From Streptomyces sp. DH5 (GTDB lineage: Bacteria; Actinomycetota; Actinomycetes; Streptomycetales; Streptomycetaceae), in assembly GCF_020873915.1 (NCBI RefSeq), contig NZ_JAHWGP010000027.1, forward strand, positions 1-64,000: DNA of 64,000 nt. The letters are read 5' to 3'. Below, piece by piece: positions 1-8,067 of this stretch; the stretch's first letter is position 1, and each line of letters opens with the position of its first letter. The notes under the pieces are model-generated. The model did not search any database, had not been told where the DNA came from, and saw only the letters and a program-made list of their open reading frames with translations. The translations under genes and the position numbers were made by a program.

Positions 1-1101
1 TCCGTGGCCACCACCGCGATCGCGGGCTCCGCCGCCGTCGCCGCCGGGCTCCACCCGCCGACCGGCATGGTCACCGAGACCCCCGACTTCGCCGCGTGCG
101 GCCTGCCCCCGCTGTCGTCCCTCGACTTCGGCGGCCACGACACCGTCGACTGCCCGCTGCCCAAACGCGCCGAGCACCTCGCCGCCGGCGGTGTCCTGCC
201 GCACGGCCTGCCGTCCGCCGTACACACCGAACTCGCCGCCGCGGACGCCGAGATCAGACCGGGCGGACCCCTGCCCCGGGACACGGACGGCGGCCCGGAC
301 CGCACCGACGACGACTGGATCGACGTCTTCACGGCCGACATCCGCGACTTCGTCGACCGTCGGGGTCTCGCGGGCGCCGTCGTGGTGAACGTCGCCTCCA
401 CCGAACCCGCCCCCGCCGACGGATCCCTCCCGCCCAGCTCCCTCTACGCGGCCGCCGCCCTGCGCGCCGGCTGCCCCTACGTCAACTTCACCCCCTCCAC
501 GGGCCTGCACCACCCCCGGCTGGCCTCACTCGCCGACTCCTCGGGCCTGCCCCACGCGGGCCGCGACGGCAAGACCGGGCAGACCCTGCTGCGCTCCGTA
601 CTCGGCCCGATGTTCTCCCAGCGCGCCCTCACCGTGCGCGCCTGGTCCGGCACCAACCTGCTGGGCGGCGGCGACGGCGCCGCCCTCGCCGACCCGGCGG
701 CCGCCGCGGCCAAGAACGCCGGCAAGGAACGCGTCCTCGCCGACACCCTCGGGGCCGCGCCCGAGGGCGAGGTCCACATCGACGACGTACCGGCGCTCGG
801 GGACTGGAAGACGGCCTGGGACCACATCGCCTTCGACGGCTTCCTCGGCTCCCGCATGGTCCTGCAGACCATCTGGCAGGGCTGCGACTCCGCCCTCGCC
901 GCCCCCCTCGTCCTCGACCTCGCCCGCCTGACCCTCCGCGCCCGCCAGAAGGGACTGAGCGGCCCCCTGACCGACCTGGGCTTCTACTTCAAGGACCCGG
1001 TCGGCGACGGCCCGGCCTCCCTCGCCGAGCAGTACACCCGGCTACGCCACTTCGCCCACCACCTGCGCACGGCCCCCGACACCCCCGGAGGCCACCGATG
1101 A
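1..1101 (+). CDS. myo-inositol-1-phosphate synthase-like protein, 5' truncated by window edge
   Basis: Enzymes of this family convert glucose 6-phosphate to inositol 3-phosphate using NAD. The window opens inside the N-terminal Rossmann motif: the first codons read S-V-A-T-T-A-I-A-G, so the GTG at position 4 is probably internal and the true start lies a few codons upstream of the window. Family-like signatures are VVVNVASTEP, YVNFTPST, a GKTGQTLL stretch with its Lys, and WSGTNLLGGGDG. About 366 residues are visible. The stop overlaps the next start as ATGA, with a strong GGAGG just before it, so this gene heads or belongs to the following operon. In cyanobacterial ebo clusters a dehydroquinate-synthase-like cyclase (EboD) is found, so this enzyme may fill an equivalent sugar-phosphate cyclase role; that substitution is inference. 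Confidence 0.85.
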   Translation, partial: SVATTAIAGSAAVAAGLHPPTGMVTETPDFAACGLPPLSSLDFGGHDTVDCPLPKRAEHLAAGGVLPHGLPSAVHTELAAADAEIRPGGPLPRDTDGGPDRTDDDWIDVFTADIRDFVDRRGLAGAVVVNVASTEPAPADGSLPPSSLYAAAALRAGCPYVNFTPSTGLHHPRLASLADSSGLPHAGRDGKTGQTLLRSVLGPMFSQRALTVRAWSGTNLLGGGDGAALADPAAAAAKNAGKERVLADTLGAAPEGEVHIDDVPALGDWKTAWDHIAFDGFLGSRMVLQTIWQGCDSALAAPLVLDLARLTLRARQKGLSGPLTDLGFYFKDPVGDGPASLAEQYTRLRHFAHHLRTAPDTPGGHR

Positions 1102-2753
1102 CCCGCCCGCCCCGCGACGCGTCCGCGCAGGGCGCCGGTCCGCCGGCGGGGCCCGCGCCGGTGATGTCGGCGTCGTCGGGCACGCCCCCGTCCGTGGGGG
1201 GTGCCGGTCTGCCGGCGGGGCCTTCGTCGGGCACGCCCGCGTCAGCGCGGGGCACCGGCCATCCGACGGGGCCCGCGCCGGCGAGGTCGGCATCACCGGG
1301 CACGCCCCCGTCCGTGGAGGGTGCTGACCTTCCGGCAGGGCCCGCGCCGGGCACGCCCGCGTCCTCCGGCACGCCCACCCGGGACGCGCCGCCGACGGCT
1401 GACACCGGTCCGACCACGCACCGGCCGGACGGCCCGGCGCCGGTCCCGCCCGCGTCGGCGGCTCGGGGAACGTCCGCCCCCGAGTGTCCGTCGGACGGTT
1501 CCGTGCCGTCGGAGGTTGCCGGGGGAGGGGGAGTGCCGGCCGATACGGGGCCGGACGAGGCTACGCCGGAGGTCCACGGGCTGGACGCGGCCGTTCGGGC
1601 CGGGGCCGCGGTGACGGAGACGGTGACGGAGACGGAGGACCGCGCTGCCGCCCCGCCCGCAGGTGCCCCCGGCACCCGTGCTTCTTCCAGCCGCCCGGCC
1701 GCGGGGGCGGACCGTCGCCGCATCGCCCCTGGCGTGACGACGACCGGTGTGCCGGCTCTCGAGGACGGCGTCGCGCCCCGCGCCGGGCGCGCGGCCGCCT
1801 GGGCCGAACTGCTCCGCCTGCCCGCCCTCTTCACCGTCCCCGGTGACGCCCTGGCCGGCGCCGCGGCGGCCGGGGCGCGCCCCGGTCCCCGCACCCTGCT
1901 CGCCATCGGCTCCTCCCTGTGCCTGTACGAGGCGGGCATGGCCCTCAACGACTGGGCGGACCGGGCCGAGGACGCCGTGGAGCGGCCGCACCGGCCGATC
2001 CCCTCCGGCCGTGTCCGCCCGGCCGCCGCCCTCACCGCCGCCGGTGCCCTCACCGGCGCCGGACTGGCGCTCGCCGCCGGTGCCGGACGCCCCGCCCTGG
2101 CGGTGGCGACGCCGCTCGCGGCGACCGTCTGGGCCTACGACCTGAAGCTCAAGCACACACCCGCCGGCCCGCCGGCCATGGCCGCCGCCCGCGGCCTGGA
2201 CCTGCTGCTCGGCGCGGCCGCCACCGGCGGCGGTACCGGGGCTGCCACCTGGGGCGGCACCCGGGCAGCGCTGCCCTCCGCCGCGCTGCTCGGCTGCCAC
2301 ACCCTCGCGGTCACGGCCGTCTCCCGCCGGGAGACCACCGGCGGCTCGGTCCTGGCTCCCCTGGCGGCGCTCGCGACCACGGGGGCACTCGCCCTCCTGG
2401 CCGGCCACCGCCGCCCCCGACTCCCGGCAGGCCGACGGGCAGCAGCCGCCCCCGGCCTGCCGGGTCCTGGCCCGGCCGGGCGCCCTCCCCGGGCGACCGG
2501 CCCCCTCGCCGCCGCCCTGGCCGCCGCCTATGCCGTCACAGCGGCCCGCCCTTACGCCCACGCCGCGCTCAATCCCTCACCCCAGCTCACCCAGCGCGCG
2601 GTCGGCGGCGGCATCCGCGCCACCGTCCCGCTCCAGGCCGCCCTGGCCGCCCGCTCCGGAGCAACCGCCACGTCCCTCCTGGTCGCGGCCCTCGCCCCGG
2701 CCGGCCGCCGCTTCGCGAGACGGGCCGGCATGAGGAAGGTGAGCATCACATGA
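1098..2753 (+). CDS. eboC: UbiA-type prenyltransferase, EboC / SCO3242-like, with long repetitive N-terminus
   Basis: This is a membrane-embedded prenyltransferase of the UbiA superfamily. The Asp-rich diphosphate-binding motif NDWADRAED is followed by RPHRPIPSGR, and several Ala/Leu-rich membrane segments run to the C-terminus. The ATG at 1098 overlaps the previous stop and has GGAGG 7 nt upstream. That start gives 551 aa, far longer than the usual ~300, because residues 1-~210 are Pro/Ala/Gly/Ser-rich and contain a 40-residue tandem duplication. A GTG at 1734 would give a normal-sized 339-aa enzyme, but no clear ribosome site precedes it. Its substrate is unknown. EboC homologues are linked to export of precursors to the periplasm in cyanobacteria. 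Confidence 0.82.
   Translation: MTRPPRDASAQGAGPPAGPAPVMSASSGTPPSVGGAGLPAGPSSGTPASARGTGHPTGPAPARSASPGTPPSVEGADLPAGPAPGTPASSGTPTRDAPPTADTGPTTHRPDGPAPVPPASAARGTSAPECPSDGSVPSEVAGGGGVPADTGPDEATPEVHGLDAAVRAGAAVTETVTETEDRAAAPPAGAPGTRASSSRPAAGADRRRIAPGVTTTGVPALEDGVAPRAGRAAAWAELLRLPALFTVPGDALAGAAAAGARPGPRTLLAIGSSLCLYEAGMALNDWADRAEDAVERPHRPIPSGRVRPAAALTAAGALTGAGLALAAGAGRPALAVATPLAATVWAYDLKLKHTPAGPPAMAAARGLDLLLGAAATGGGTGAATWGGTRAALPSAALLGCHTLAVTAVSRRETTGGSVLAPLAALATTGALALLAGHRRPRLPAGRRAAAAPGLPGPGPAGRPPRATGPLAAALAAAYAVTAARPYAHAALNPSPQLTQRAVGGGIRATVPLQAALAARSGATATSLLVAALAPAGRRFARRAGMRKVSIT
1121..1360 (+). repeat. Two-copy 120-bp imperfect tandem repeat inside the prenyltransferase gene
   Basis: The segment 1121-1240 is repeated at 1241-1360 with exact 120-nt register. 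For example, GCCCGCGCCG occurs at 1151 and 1271, and GCACGCCCGC at 1231 and 1351. The unit encodes 40 residues of Gly/Ala/Pro/Ser-rich linker and preserves the reading frame. It is likely a recent slippage or unequal-crossover product in a disordered tail. Confidence 0.85.
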
Positions 2754-3784
2754 ACCCCGGCCTTCACCACGGCGTGAGCCGGGACACCTCCGGAGACGAC
2801 CGCGCCCCGACCCGGGACACCTCCGGAGACGACCGCGCCCCGACCCGGGAGATCAACCGGGCCCCGCACCCGGACGCCCCCACCGCGCTCCGCTTCGGCT
2901 ACGGCACCAACGGCCTCGCCGACCTCCGCCTCGACGACGCCCTCGCCCTCCTCGCCGACCTCGGCTACGACGGCGTCGGACTGACCCTCGACCACATGCA
3001 CCTCGACCCCCTCGCCCCCGACCTCGCCGCACGCACCCGCCGGGCAGCCCACCGACTGGACGAGCTGGGCCTCGGCGTCACCGTCGAGACGGGCGCCCGC
3101 TACGTGCTCGACCCCCGGCGCAAGCACGGCCCCTCGCTGCTGGACCCCGACCCGGACGACCGTGCCCGCCGCGCCGGCCTCCTGCTGCGCGCGGTCCGTG
3201 TCGCCGCCGACCTCGGCGCCCACGCCGTGCACTGCTTCAGCGGCACCCTCCCCGACGGCACCGACGAGGACACCGCCTGGAAACGCCTCGCCGAGACCCT
3301 CACCCCCGTCCTCGACGCCGCCGCCACCGCCGGCGTCCCCCTCGCCGTGGAGCCCGAACCCGGCCACCTCCTCGCCACCCTCGCCGACTTCCACCACCTG
3401 CGGCGCACGCTCGGCGACCCCGAGCCCCTCGGCCTCACCCTGGACCTCGGCCACTGCCAGTGCCTGGAACCCCTCCCGCCCGCCGACTGCGTGCGCGAGG
3501 CCGCCCCCTGGCTGCGCCACGTCCAGATCGAGGACATGCGCCGGGGCGTCCACGAACACCTCCCCTTCGGCGACGGCGAGATCGACTTCCCGCCCCTCCT
3601 CGCGGCCCTCGCCGCCACCGGATACCAGGGCCTGACCGTCGTCGAACTGCCCCGCCACTCCCACGCGGGCCCCCACTTCGCCGCCCACTCCCTCCCGTTC
3701 CTCCGCCGAGCCGCCCGACAGACGGCGACCGTCCCCCCGTACGGCGATCCCTCCGCCACCCCCGAAGGGAGCACCACCCCATGA
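2750..3784 (+). CDS. Sugar phosphate isomerase/epimerase-like TIM barrel
   Basis: This 344-aa protein belongs to the xylose-isomerase-like / AP endonuclease 2 TIM-barrel superfamily. Barrel strands and metal-site signatures are visible: RFGYGTNGL near the start of the fold, LAVEPEPGHLLA with the conserved Glu, LTLDLGHCQC with Asp and His, HVQIEDMRRGVHEHLPFGDGEID, and VVELPRHSH at the end. The ATG at 2750 overlaps the UbiA stop (ATGA), and the gene ends overlapping eboA. The first ~45 residues precede the barrel and include a perfect 11-residue duplication (RDTSGDDRAPT). It probably acts on a sugar or cyclitol phosphate in the ebo-type pathway; the exact substrate cannot be read from sequence. 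Confidence 0.85.
   Translation: MNPGLHHGVSRDTSGDDRAPTRDTSGDDRAPTREINRAPHPDAPTALRFGYGTNGLADLRLDDALALLADLGYDGVGLTLDHMHLDPLAPDLAARTRRAAHRLDELGLGVTVETGARYVLDPRRKHGPSLLDPDPDDRARRAGLLLRAVRVAADLGAHAVHCFSGTLPDGTDEDTAWKRLAETLTPVLDAAATAGVPLAVEPEPGHLLATLADFHHLRRTLGDPEPLGLTLDLGHCQCLEPLPPADCVREAAPWLRHVQIEDMRRGVHEHLPFGDGEIDFPPLLAALAATGYQGLTVVELPRHSHAGPHFAAHSLPFLRRAARQTATVPPYGDPSATPEGSTTP
2781..2846 (+). repeat. Perfect 33-bp direct tandem repeat (two copies)
   Basis: Positions 2781-2813 and 2814-2846 are identical 33-mers beginning GGGACACCTCCGGAGACGAC. They lie in frame in the N-terminal extension of the TIM-barrel gene and add exactly 11 residues per copy. Perfect identity suggests a recent or still variable tract. 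Confidence 0.95.
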
Positions 3785-4512
3785 ACCGCCCCCACGCCAG
3801 CCCGGCCACCCCGGAGGCAGACACCCCCGCAAACCCGGCGGCCCACGGTGACGGCACCACCCCCGCCCTCACCCCGCCCGCCGCACTGCACCGCCACCTC
3901 ACCGACCGGCTCGACGGCGCCGCCCGCGCCTGGCTCGACCAGGCCCTGGACGAGGCCACCGCACACCCCGGCGCCCACGGTCCCATCTCCGTGTGGGAGC
4001 TGCGCCTGGCCGAAGCCGGCCGCCGCTGCGGCCCCGCCCACGCCGACGCCGCCCGCATCCTCATCCTGCACGCGGCCCACGCCGACGCCGAAGCGCTGAC
4101 CCGGGTCTACTTCCAGGGCACCGCCGACGAACGCCGCGCCGTCCTGCACGCCCTGCCCCACCTCGTGGCCGGCGCCGACGCCCTCCCGCTCGTCGAGGAC
4201 GCCCTGCGCACCAACGACACCCGGCTCGTCGCCGCCGCCCTCGGCCCCTACGGCGCCCGCCACCTGGACGCCCACGCCTGGCGGCACGCCGTACTGAAGT
4301 GCCTGTTCACCTCGGTCGCCCTGGACCAGGTCGCGGACCTGGCCCGCCGCGCCCGCGGCGACGGCGAACTCGCCCGCATGCTCGGCGACTACGCCGAGGA
4401 GCGCACCGCGGCAGGCCGCCCCGTCCCCGCGGACCTGCACCGCGTCCTGGCCCTGACCGAGCCCGCCCCCGGGGCGCACGGCACGGACGACCCCCACGGC
4501 AAGGAGTCCTGA
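3781..4512 (+). CDS. eboA: EboA-domain protein
   Basis: This 243-aa protein has no catalytic motif. After a Pro/Ala-rich first ~35 residues it is largely helical, with LDGAARAWLDQALDEA, SVWELRLAEAGRRCG, FFQGTADERRA-like and ADALPLVEDALRTNDTRL stretches reminiscent of HEAT-like helical repeats. It matches the EboA family by character and by context (next to TatD/EboB and EboE). The start ATG overlaps the preceding stop and the gene ends in a TGATG junction with the next gene. EboA function is not known biochemically; in cyanobacteria the cluster is needed to move a scytonemin precursor to the periplasm. The assignment rests on context plus the conserved helical pattern. Confidence 0.78.
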   Translation: MNRPHASPATPEADTPANPAAHGDGTTPALTPPAALHRHLTDRLDGAARAWLDQALDEATAHPGAHGPISVWELRLAEAGRRCGPAHADAARILILHAAHADAEALTRVYFQGTADERRAVLHALPHLVAGADALPLVEDALRTNDTRLVAAALGPYGARHLDAHAWRHAVLKCLFTSVALDQVADLARRARGDGELARMLGDYAEERTAAGRPVPADLHRVLALTEPAPGAHGTDDPHGKES

Positions 4513-5402
4513 TGCGCATCTTCGACCCCCACATCCACATGACGTCGCGCACCACCGACGACTACGAGGCCATGTACGCCGCGGGCGTCCGCGCCGTCGT
4601 CGAACCCGCCTTCTGGCTCGGCCAGCCCCGCACCTCCCCGGCCTCCTTCCTCGACTACTTCGACGCACTCCTCGGCTGGGAACCCTTCCGGGCCGCCCAG
4701 TACGGCATCGCCCACCACTGCACCCTCGCCCTCAACCCCAAAGAGGCCAACGACCCCCGCTGCACACCCGTCCTCGACGCACTGCCCCGCTACCTCGTCA
4801 AGGACAACGTGGTCGCCGTCGGCGAGATCGGCTACGACTCCATGACCCCCGCCGAGGACACCGCCCTCGCCGCCCAGCTCCAGCTCGCCGCCGACCACGG
4901 CCTGCCCGCACTGGTCCACACACCGCACCGCGACAAGCTCGCCGGGCTGCGCCGCACCCTCGACGTCGTCAACGAGTCCGCGCTGCCCGTGGACCGGGTC
5001 CTGGTCGACCACCTCAACGAGACCACCGTCAAGGAGGCCAAGGACAGCGGCTGCTGGCTCGGCTTCTCCGTCTACCCGGACACCAAGATGGACGAGGAGC
5101 GGATGGTCGCGATCCTGCGCGCCCACGGCCCCGAGCGGGTCCTGGTGAACTCCGCCGCCGACTGGGGGAGGAGCGACCCGCTCAAGACCCGCAAGGTCGC
5201 CGACCTGATGCTCGCCGACGGCTTCACCGACGACGACGTCGACCGGGTGCTGTGGCGCAACCCCGTCGCCTTCTACGGACTCAGCGGCCGCCTCCGCCTC
5301 GACGTCGCCACCACCGACGCCACCCACGAGGGCAACTCCATCCTCCGCGGCACACCGGCGGACGCGCCACGGCCCGCCGGCGCCCCCGCCACGGAGGCGT
5401 GA
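4512..5402 (+). CDS. eboB: TatD-family metal-dependent hydrolase, EboB
   Basis: This 296-aa TIM-barrel hydrolase shows amidohydrolase/TatD metal ligands: DPHIHM (HxH) at residues 5-10, VGEIGYD with the bridging Glu, LVHTPHRDK and VDHLNE with further His ligands, and NSAADWGRS late in the barrel with the Asp. The family includes nucleases and phosphoester or lactone hydrolases. The ATG at 4512 shares one base with the eboA stop and has AAGGAG 5 nt upstream. The operon position between eboA and eboE matches the conserved ebo arrangement. The real substrate is unknown. Confidence 0.88.
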   Translation: MRIFDPHIHMTSRTTDDYEAMYAAGVRAVVEPAFWLGQPRTSPASFLDYFDALLGWEPFRAAQYGIAHHCTLALNPKEANDPRCTPVLDALPRYLVKDNVVAVGEIGYDSMTPAEDTALAAQLQLAADHGLPALVHTPHRDKLAGLRRTLDVVNESALPVDRVLVDHLNETTVKEAKDSGCWLGFSVYPDTKMDEERMVAILRAHGPERVLVNSAADWGRSDPLKTRKVADLMLADGFTDDDVDRVLWRNPVAFYGLSGRLRLDVATTDATHEGNSILRGTPADAPRPAGAPATEA

Positions 5403-5405
5403 GCC

Positions 5406-6575
5406 ATGCGCTTCCGCCACCCCGACGGCTCCACCGTCCACCTCGCCTACTGCACCAACGTGCACCCCGCCGAGACCCTCGACGGAGTCCTCGCCCAGCT
5501 CCGCGACCACTGCGAGCCCGTCCGCCGCCGCCTCGGCCGGGACCGGCTCGGCATCGGCCTGTGGCTCGCCAAGGACGCGGCCCGCGCCCTCGCCACCGAC
5601 CCCGCCGCCCTGCGCGGACTGCGCTGCGCCCTCGAACAGCGCGGCCTCGAGGTCGTCACCCTCAACGGCTTCCCCTACGAGGGCTTCGGCGCCCAGGAGG
5701 TCAAGTACCGCGTCTACAAGCCTGACTGGGCCGACCCCGAACGCCTGGAACACACCGCGGCCCTCGCCAGGGTCCTCGCCGGACTGCTCCCCGACGACGT
5801 CACCGACGGCAGCATCTCCACCCTGCCCCTCGCCTGGCGCACCGCCCACGACGAACAACGCGCCCGCACGGCCCGCACCGCCCTGCGCACCCTCGCCCAA
5901 CGCCTCGACGCACTCCACGAACTGACCGGGCGCTCCCTCCGCGTCGCCCTGGAACCGGAACCCGGCTGTGTCGTCGAAACAACCCGGGACGCCATCGCCC
6001 CGCTCACCGCGATCGGCCACGACCGCATCGGCATCTGCGTCGACACCTGCCACCTCGCCACCTCCTTCGAGGACCCGCACACCGCCCTGGACGACCTCAC
6101 CCGGGCCGGCGTCCCCGTGGTCAAGTCCCAGCTCTCCGCCGCCCTGCACGCCGAACACCCCCACCTCCCCGAGGTCCGGGAGGCCCTCGCCGCCTTCGCC
6201 GAACCCCGCTTCCTGCACCAGACCCGCACCTCCACCTCCGCCGGCCTGCGCGGCACCGACGACCTCGACCAGGCCCTCACCGGCGACACCCTGCCCGACG
6301 CGGGACCCTGGCGCTCCCACTTCCACGTCCCCCTGCACGCGGCCCCCGCCCCGCCCCTCACCTCCACGCTCCCGGTCCTGAAGACCGTCCTGACCCGGCT
6401 CGTCGGCGGCCCGCACCCGCTCACCCACCACCTCGAGGTGGAGACCTACACCTGGCAGGCCCTCCCGCCCGGCCTGCGCCCCCGCGGCCGCGCCCAGCTC
6501 GCCGACGGCATCGCCGCCGAACTCACCCTCGCCCGCGACCTCCTGACGGACCTCGGCCTGAAGGAACTCCCATGA
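5406..6575 (+). CDS. eboE: Metabolite traffic protein EboE (TIM barrel)
   Basis: This 389-aa xylose-isomerase-like TIM barrel is of the EboE type. It opens with a characteristic region (LAYCTNVHPAETLDG) and continues with GIGLWLAKDAA, LNGFPYEGFGAQEVKYRVYKPDW, VALEPEPGCVVETT with a metal-binding Glu, and GICVDTCHLATSFED with Asp and His. Near the C-terminus LEVETYTWQALP is typical of this family. The ATG lies 3 nt after the eboB stop, with GCGTGAGCC between. The 3' end overlaps the next start (ATGA). In cyanobacteria EboE-containing clusters are required for export of secondary-metabolite precursors; the chemistry is unresolved. Confidence 0.88.
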   Translation: MRFRHPDGSTVHLAYCTNVHPAETLDGVLAQLRDHCEPVRRRLGRDRLGIGLWLAKDAARALATDPAALRGLRCALEQRGLEVVTLNGFPYEGFGAQEVKYRVYKPDWADPERLEHTAALARVLAGLLPDDVTDGSISTLPLAWRTAHDEQRARTARTALRTLAQRLDALHELTGRSLRVALEPEPGCVVETTRDAIAPLTAIGHDRIGICVDTCHLATSFEDPHTALDDLTRAGVPVVKSQLSAALHAEHPHLPEVREALAAFAEPRFLHQTRTSTSAGLRGTDDLDQALTGDTLPDAGPWRSHFHVPLHAAPAPPLTSTLPVLKTVLTRLVGGPHPLTHHLEVETYTWQALPPGLRPRGRAQLADGIAAELTLARDLLTDLGLKELP

Positions 6576-7951
6576 GCGACCCCACCCCCCTCCTCGTCCT
6601 CGACGTCGTCGGCCTCACCCCCCGCCTCCTCGACCACATGCCCCACCTCAAGTCGCTCGGCCGGTCCGGCTCCCGCGCCCCGCTCGGCACCGTCCTGCCC
6701 GCCGTCACCTGCGCCGCCCAGTCCACCTTCCTCACCGGCACCACCCCCTCCGAGCACGGCATCGTCGGCAACGGCTGGTACTTCCGCGAGCTCGGCGACG
6801 TACTGCTGTGGCGGCAGCACAACGGCCTCGTCACCGGCGACAGGCTCTGGGACGCCGCCCGCCGCGCCCACCCCGGCTACACCGTCGCCAACATCTGCTG
6901 GTGGTACGCCATGGGCGCCGACACCGACATCACCGTCACCCCCCGACCCGTCTACTACGCCGACGGCCGCAAGGAACCCGACTGCTACACCCGGCCGCCC
7001 TCCCTGCACGACGAACTCACCGAGAAGCTCGGCATGTTCCCCCTCTTCCACTTCTGGGGCCCCGGCGCCGACATCGTCTCCAGCCAGTGGATCATCGACG
7101 CCACCCGCCACATCATCCGCACCCGCCACCCCGACCTCACCCTCTGCTACCTCCCGCACCTCGACTACGACCTGCAGCGCTTCGGCCCCGACGACCCCCG
7201 CTCCCTGCGGGCCGCCGCCGACCTCGACGCCGCCCTCGCCCCGCTGCTGGACGACGCCCGCGCCGAGGGCCGCACCGTCGTCGCCCTGTCCGAGTACGGC
7301 ATCACCCGCGTCGACCGGCCCGTGGACATCAACCGCGCCCTGCGCCGCGCCGGCCTCCTCGAGGTGCACACCCAGGACGGCATGGAGTACCTCGACCCGA
7401 TGGCCTCCCGCGCCTTCGCGGTCGCCGACCACCAGATCGCCCACGTCTACGTGCGCCGCCCCGAGGACCTCGACGCCACCCGCGCCGCCCTCGACGCACT
7501 GCCCGGTATCGAGCAGCTCCTCGACGACGAGGGCAAGAAGACCCACCACCTCGACCACCCGCGGGCCGGCGAACTCGTCGCCGTCGCCGAACCCGACGCC
7601 TGGTTCACGTACTACTACTGGCTCGACGACGCCCGCGCGCCCGACTTCGCGCAGCTCGTCGAGATCCACCGCAAACCCGGCTACGACCCGGTCGAACTGT
7701 TCATGGACCCCCTCGACCCCTACGTCAAGGTCAAGGCGGCCACCGCACTGGCACGCAAGAAACTCGGCATGCGCTACCGCATGGCGGTCGTGCCCCTGGA
7801 CCCCTCACCTCTTCGCGGCAGCCACGGCCGCCTCCCCGCGAGCGACGACGACGGTCCGCTCCTCATCTGCTCCACCCCCCGCGCCCTCGGCGACCGCGTC
7901 GCGGCCACCGACGTGAAACGACTCCTGCTCCGGCTCGCCGGACTCGGCTGA
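6572..7951 (+). CDS. Alkaline phosphatase superfamily phosphodiesterase/nucleotide pyrophosphatase (ebo cluster)
   Basis: This 459-aa protein belongs to the type I phosphodiesterase / nucleotide pyrophosphatase branch. VLDVVGL carries the first metal Asp, and LPAVTCAAQSTFLTG carries the nucleophile Thr. SEHGIVGNGWYF, YLPHLDYDLQRFGP (Asp/His metal ligands), VVALSEYGITRV and DHQIAHVYV follow. No signal peptide is visible, so it is probably cytoplasmic. It overlaps eboE by ATGA, and a phosphodiesterase of this kind is a usual member of ebo clusters (EboF in some naming, from memory). It may hydrolyse a phosphoester intermediate or prenyl-phosphate product; that is inference. A 116-nt gap separates it from the next gene. 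Confidence 0.85.
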   Translation: MSDPTPLLVLDVVGLTPRLLDHMPHLKSLGRSGSRAPLGTVLPAVTCAAQSTFLTGTTPSEHGIVGNGWYFRELGDVLLWRQHNGLVTGDRLWDAARRAHPGYTVANICWWYAMGADTDITVTPRPVYYADGRKEPDCYTRPPSLHDELTEKLGMFPLFHFWGPGADIVSSQWIIDATRHIIRTRHPDLTLCYLPHLDYDLQRFGPDDPRSLRAAADLDAALAPLLDDARAEGRTVVALSEYGITRVDRPVDINRALRRAGLLEVHTQDGMEYLDPMASRAFAVADHQIAHVYVRRPEDLDATRAALDALPGIEQLLDDEGKKTHHLDHPRAGELVAVAEPDAWFTYYYWLDDARAPDFAQLVEIHRKPGYDPVELFMDPLDPYVKVKAATALARKKLGMRYRMAVVPLDPSPLRGSHGRLPASDDDGPLLICSTPRALGDRVAATDVKRLLLRLAGLG

Positions 7952-8067
7952 CACCGCACCACCCACGGCCGCCGACATCCGACTACCGAGAGTGAAACAC
8001 GCAGCACTGACAACGGCCGGTCCCGGCCACCCCGTGACCGCCCCCGACCGCAGAAGGCAGGCCACTC

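Noticed and set aside
96-1097. Upstream extension of the UbiA reading frame
   Set aside because: Translates to Arg/Pro-rich nonsense overlapping the inositol-phosphate-synthase gene; ATG 1098 has a strong ribosome site.
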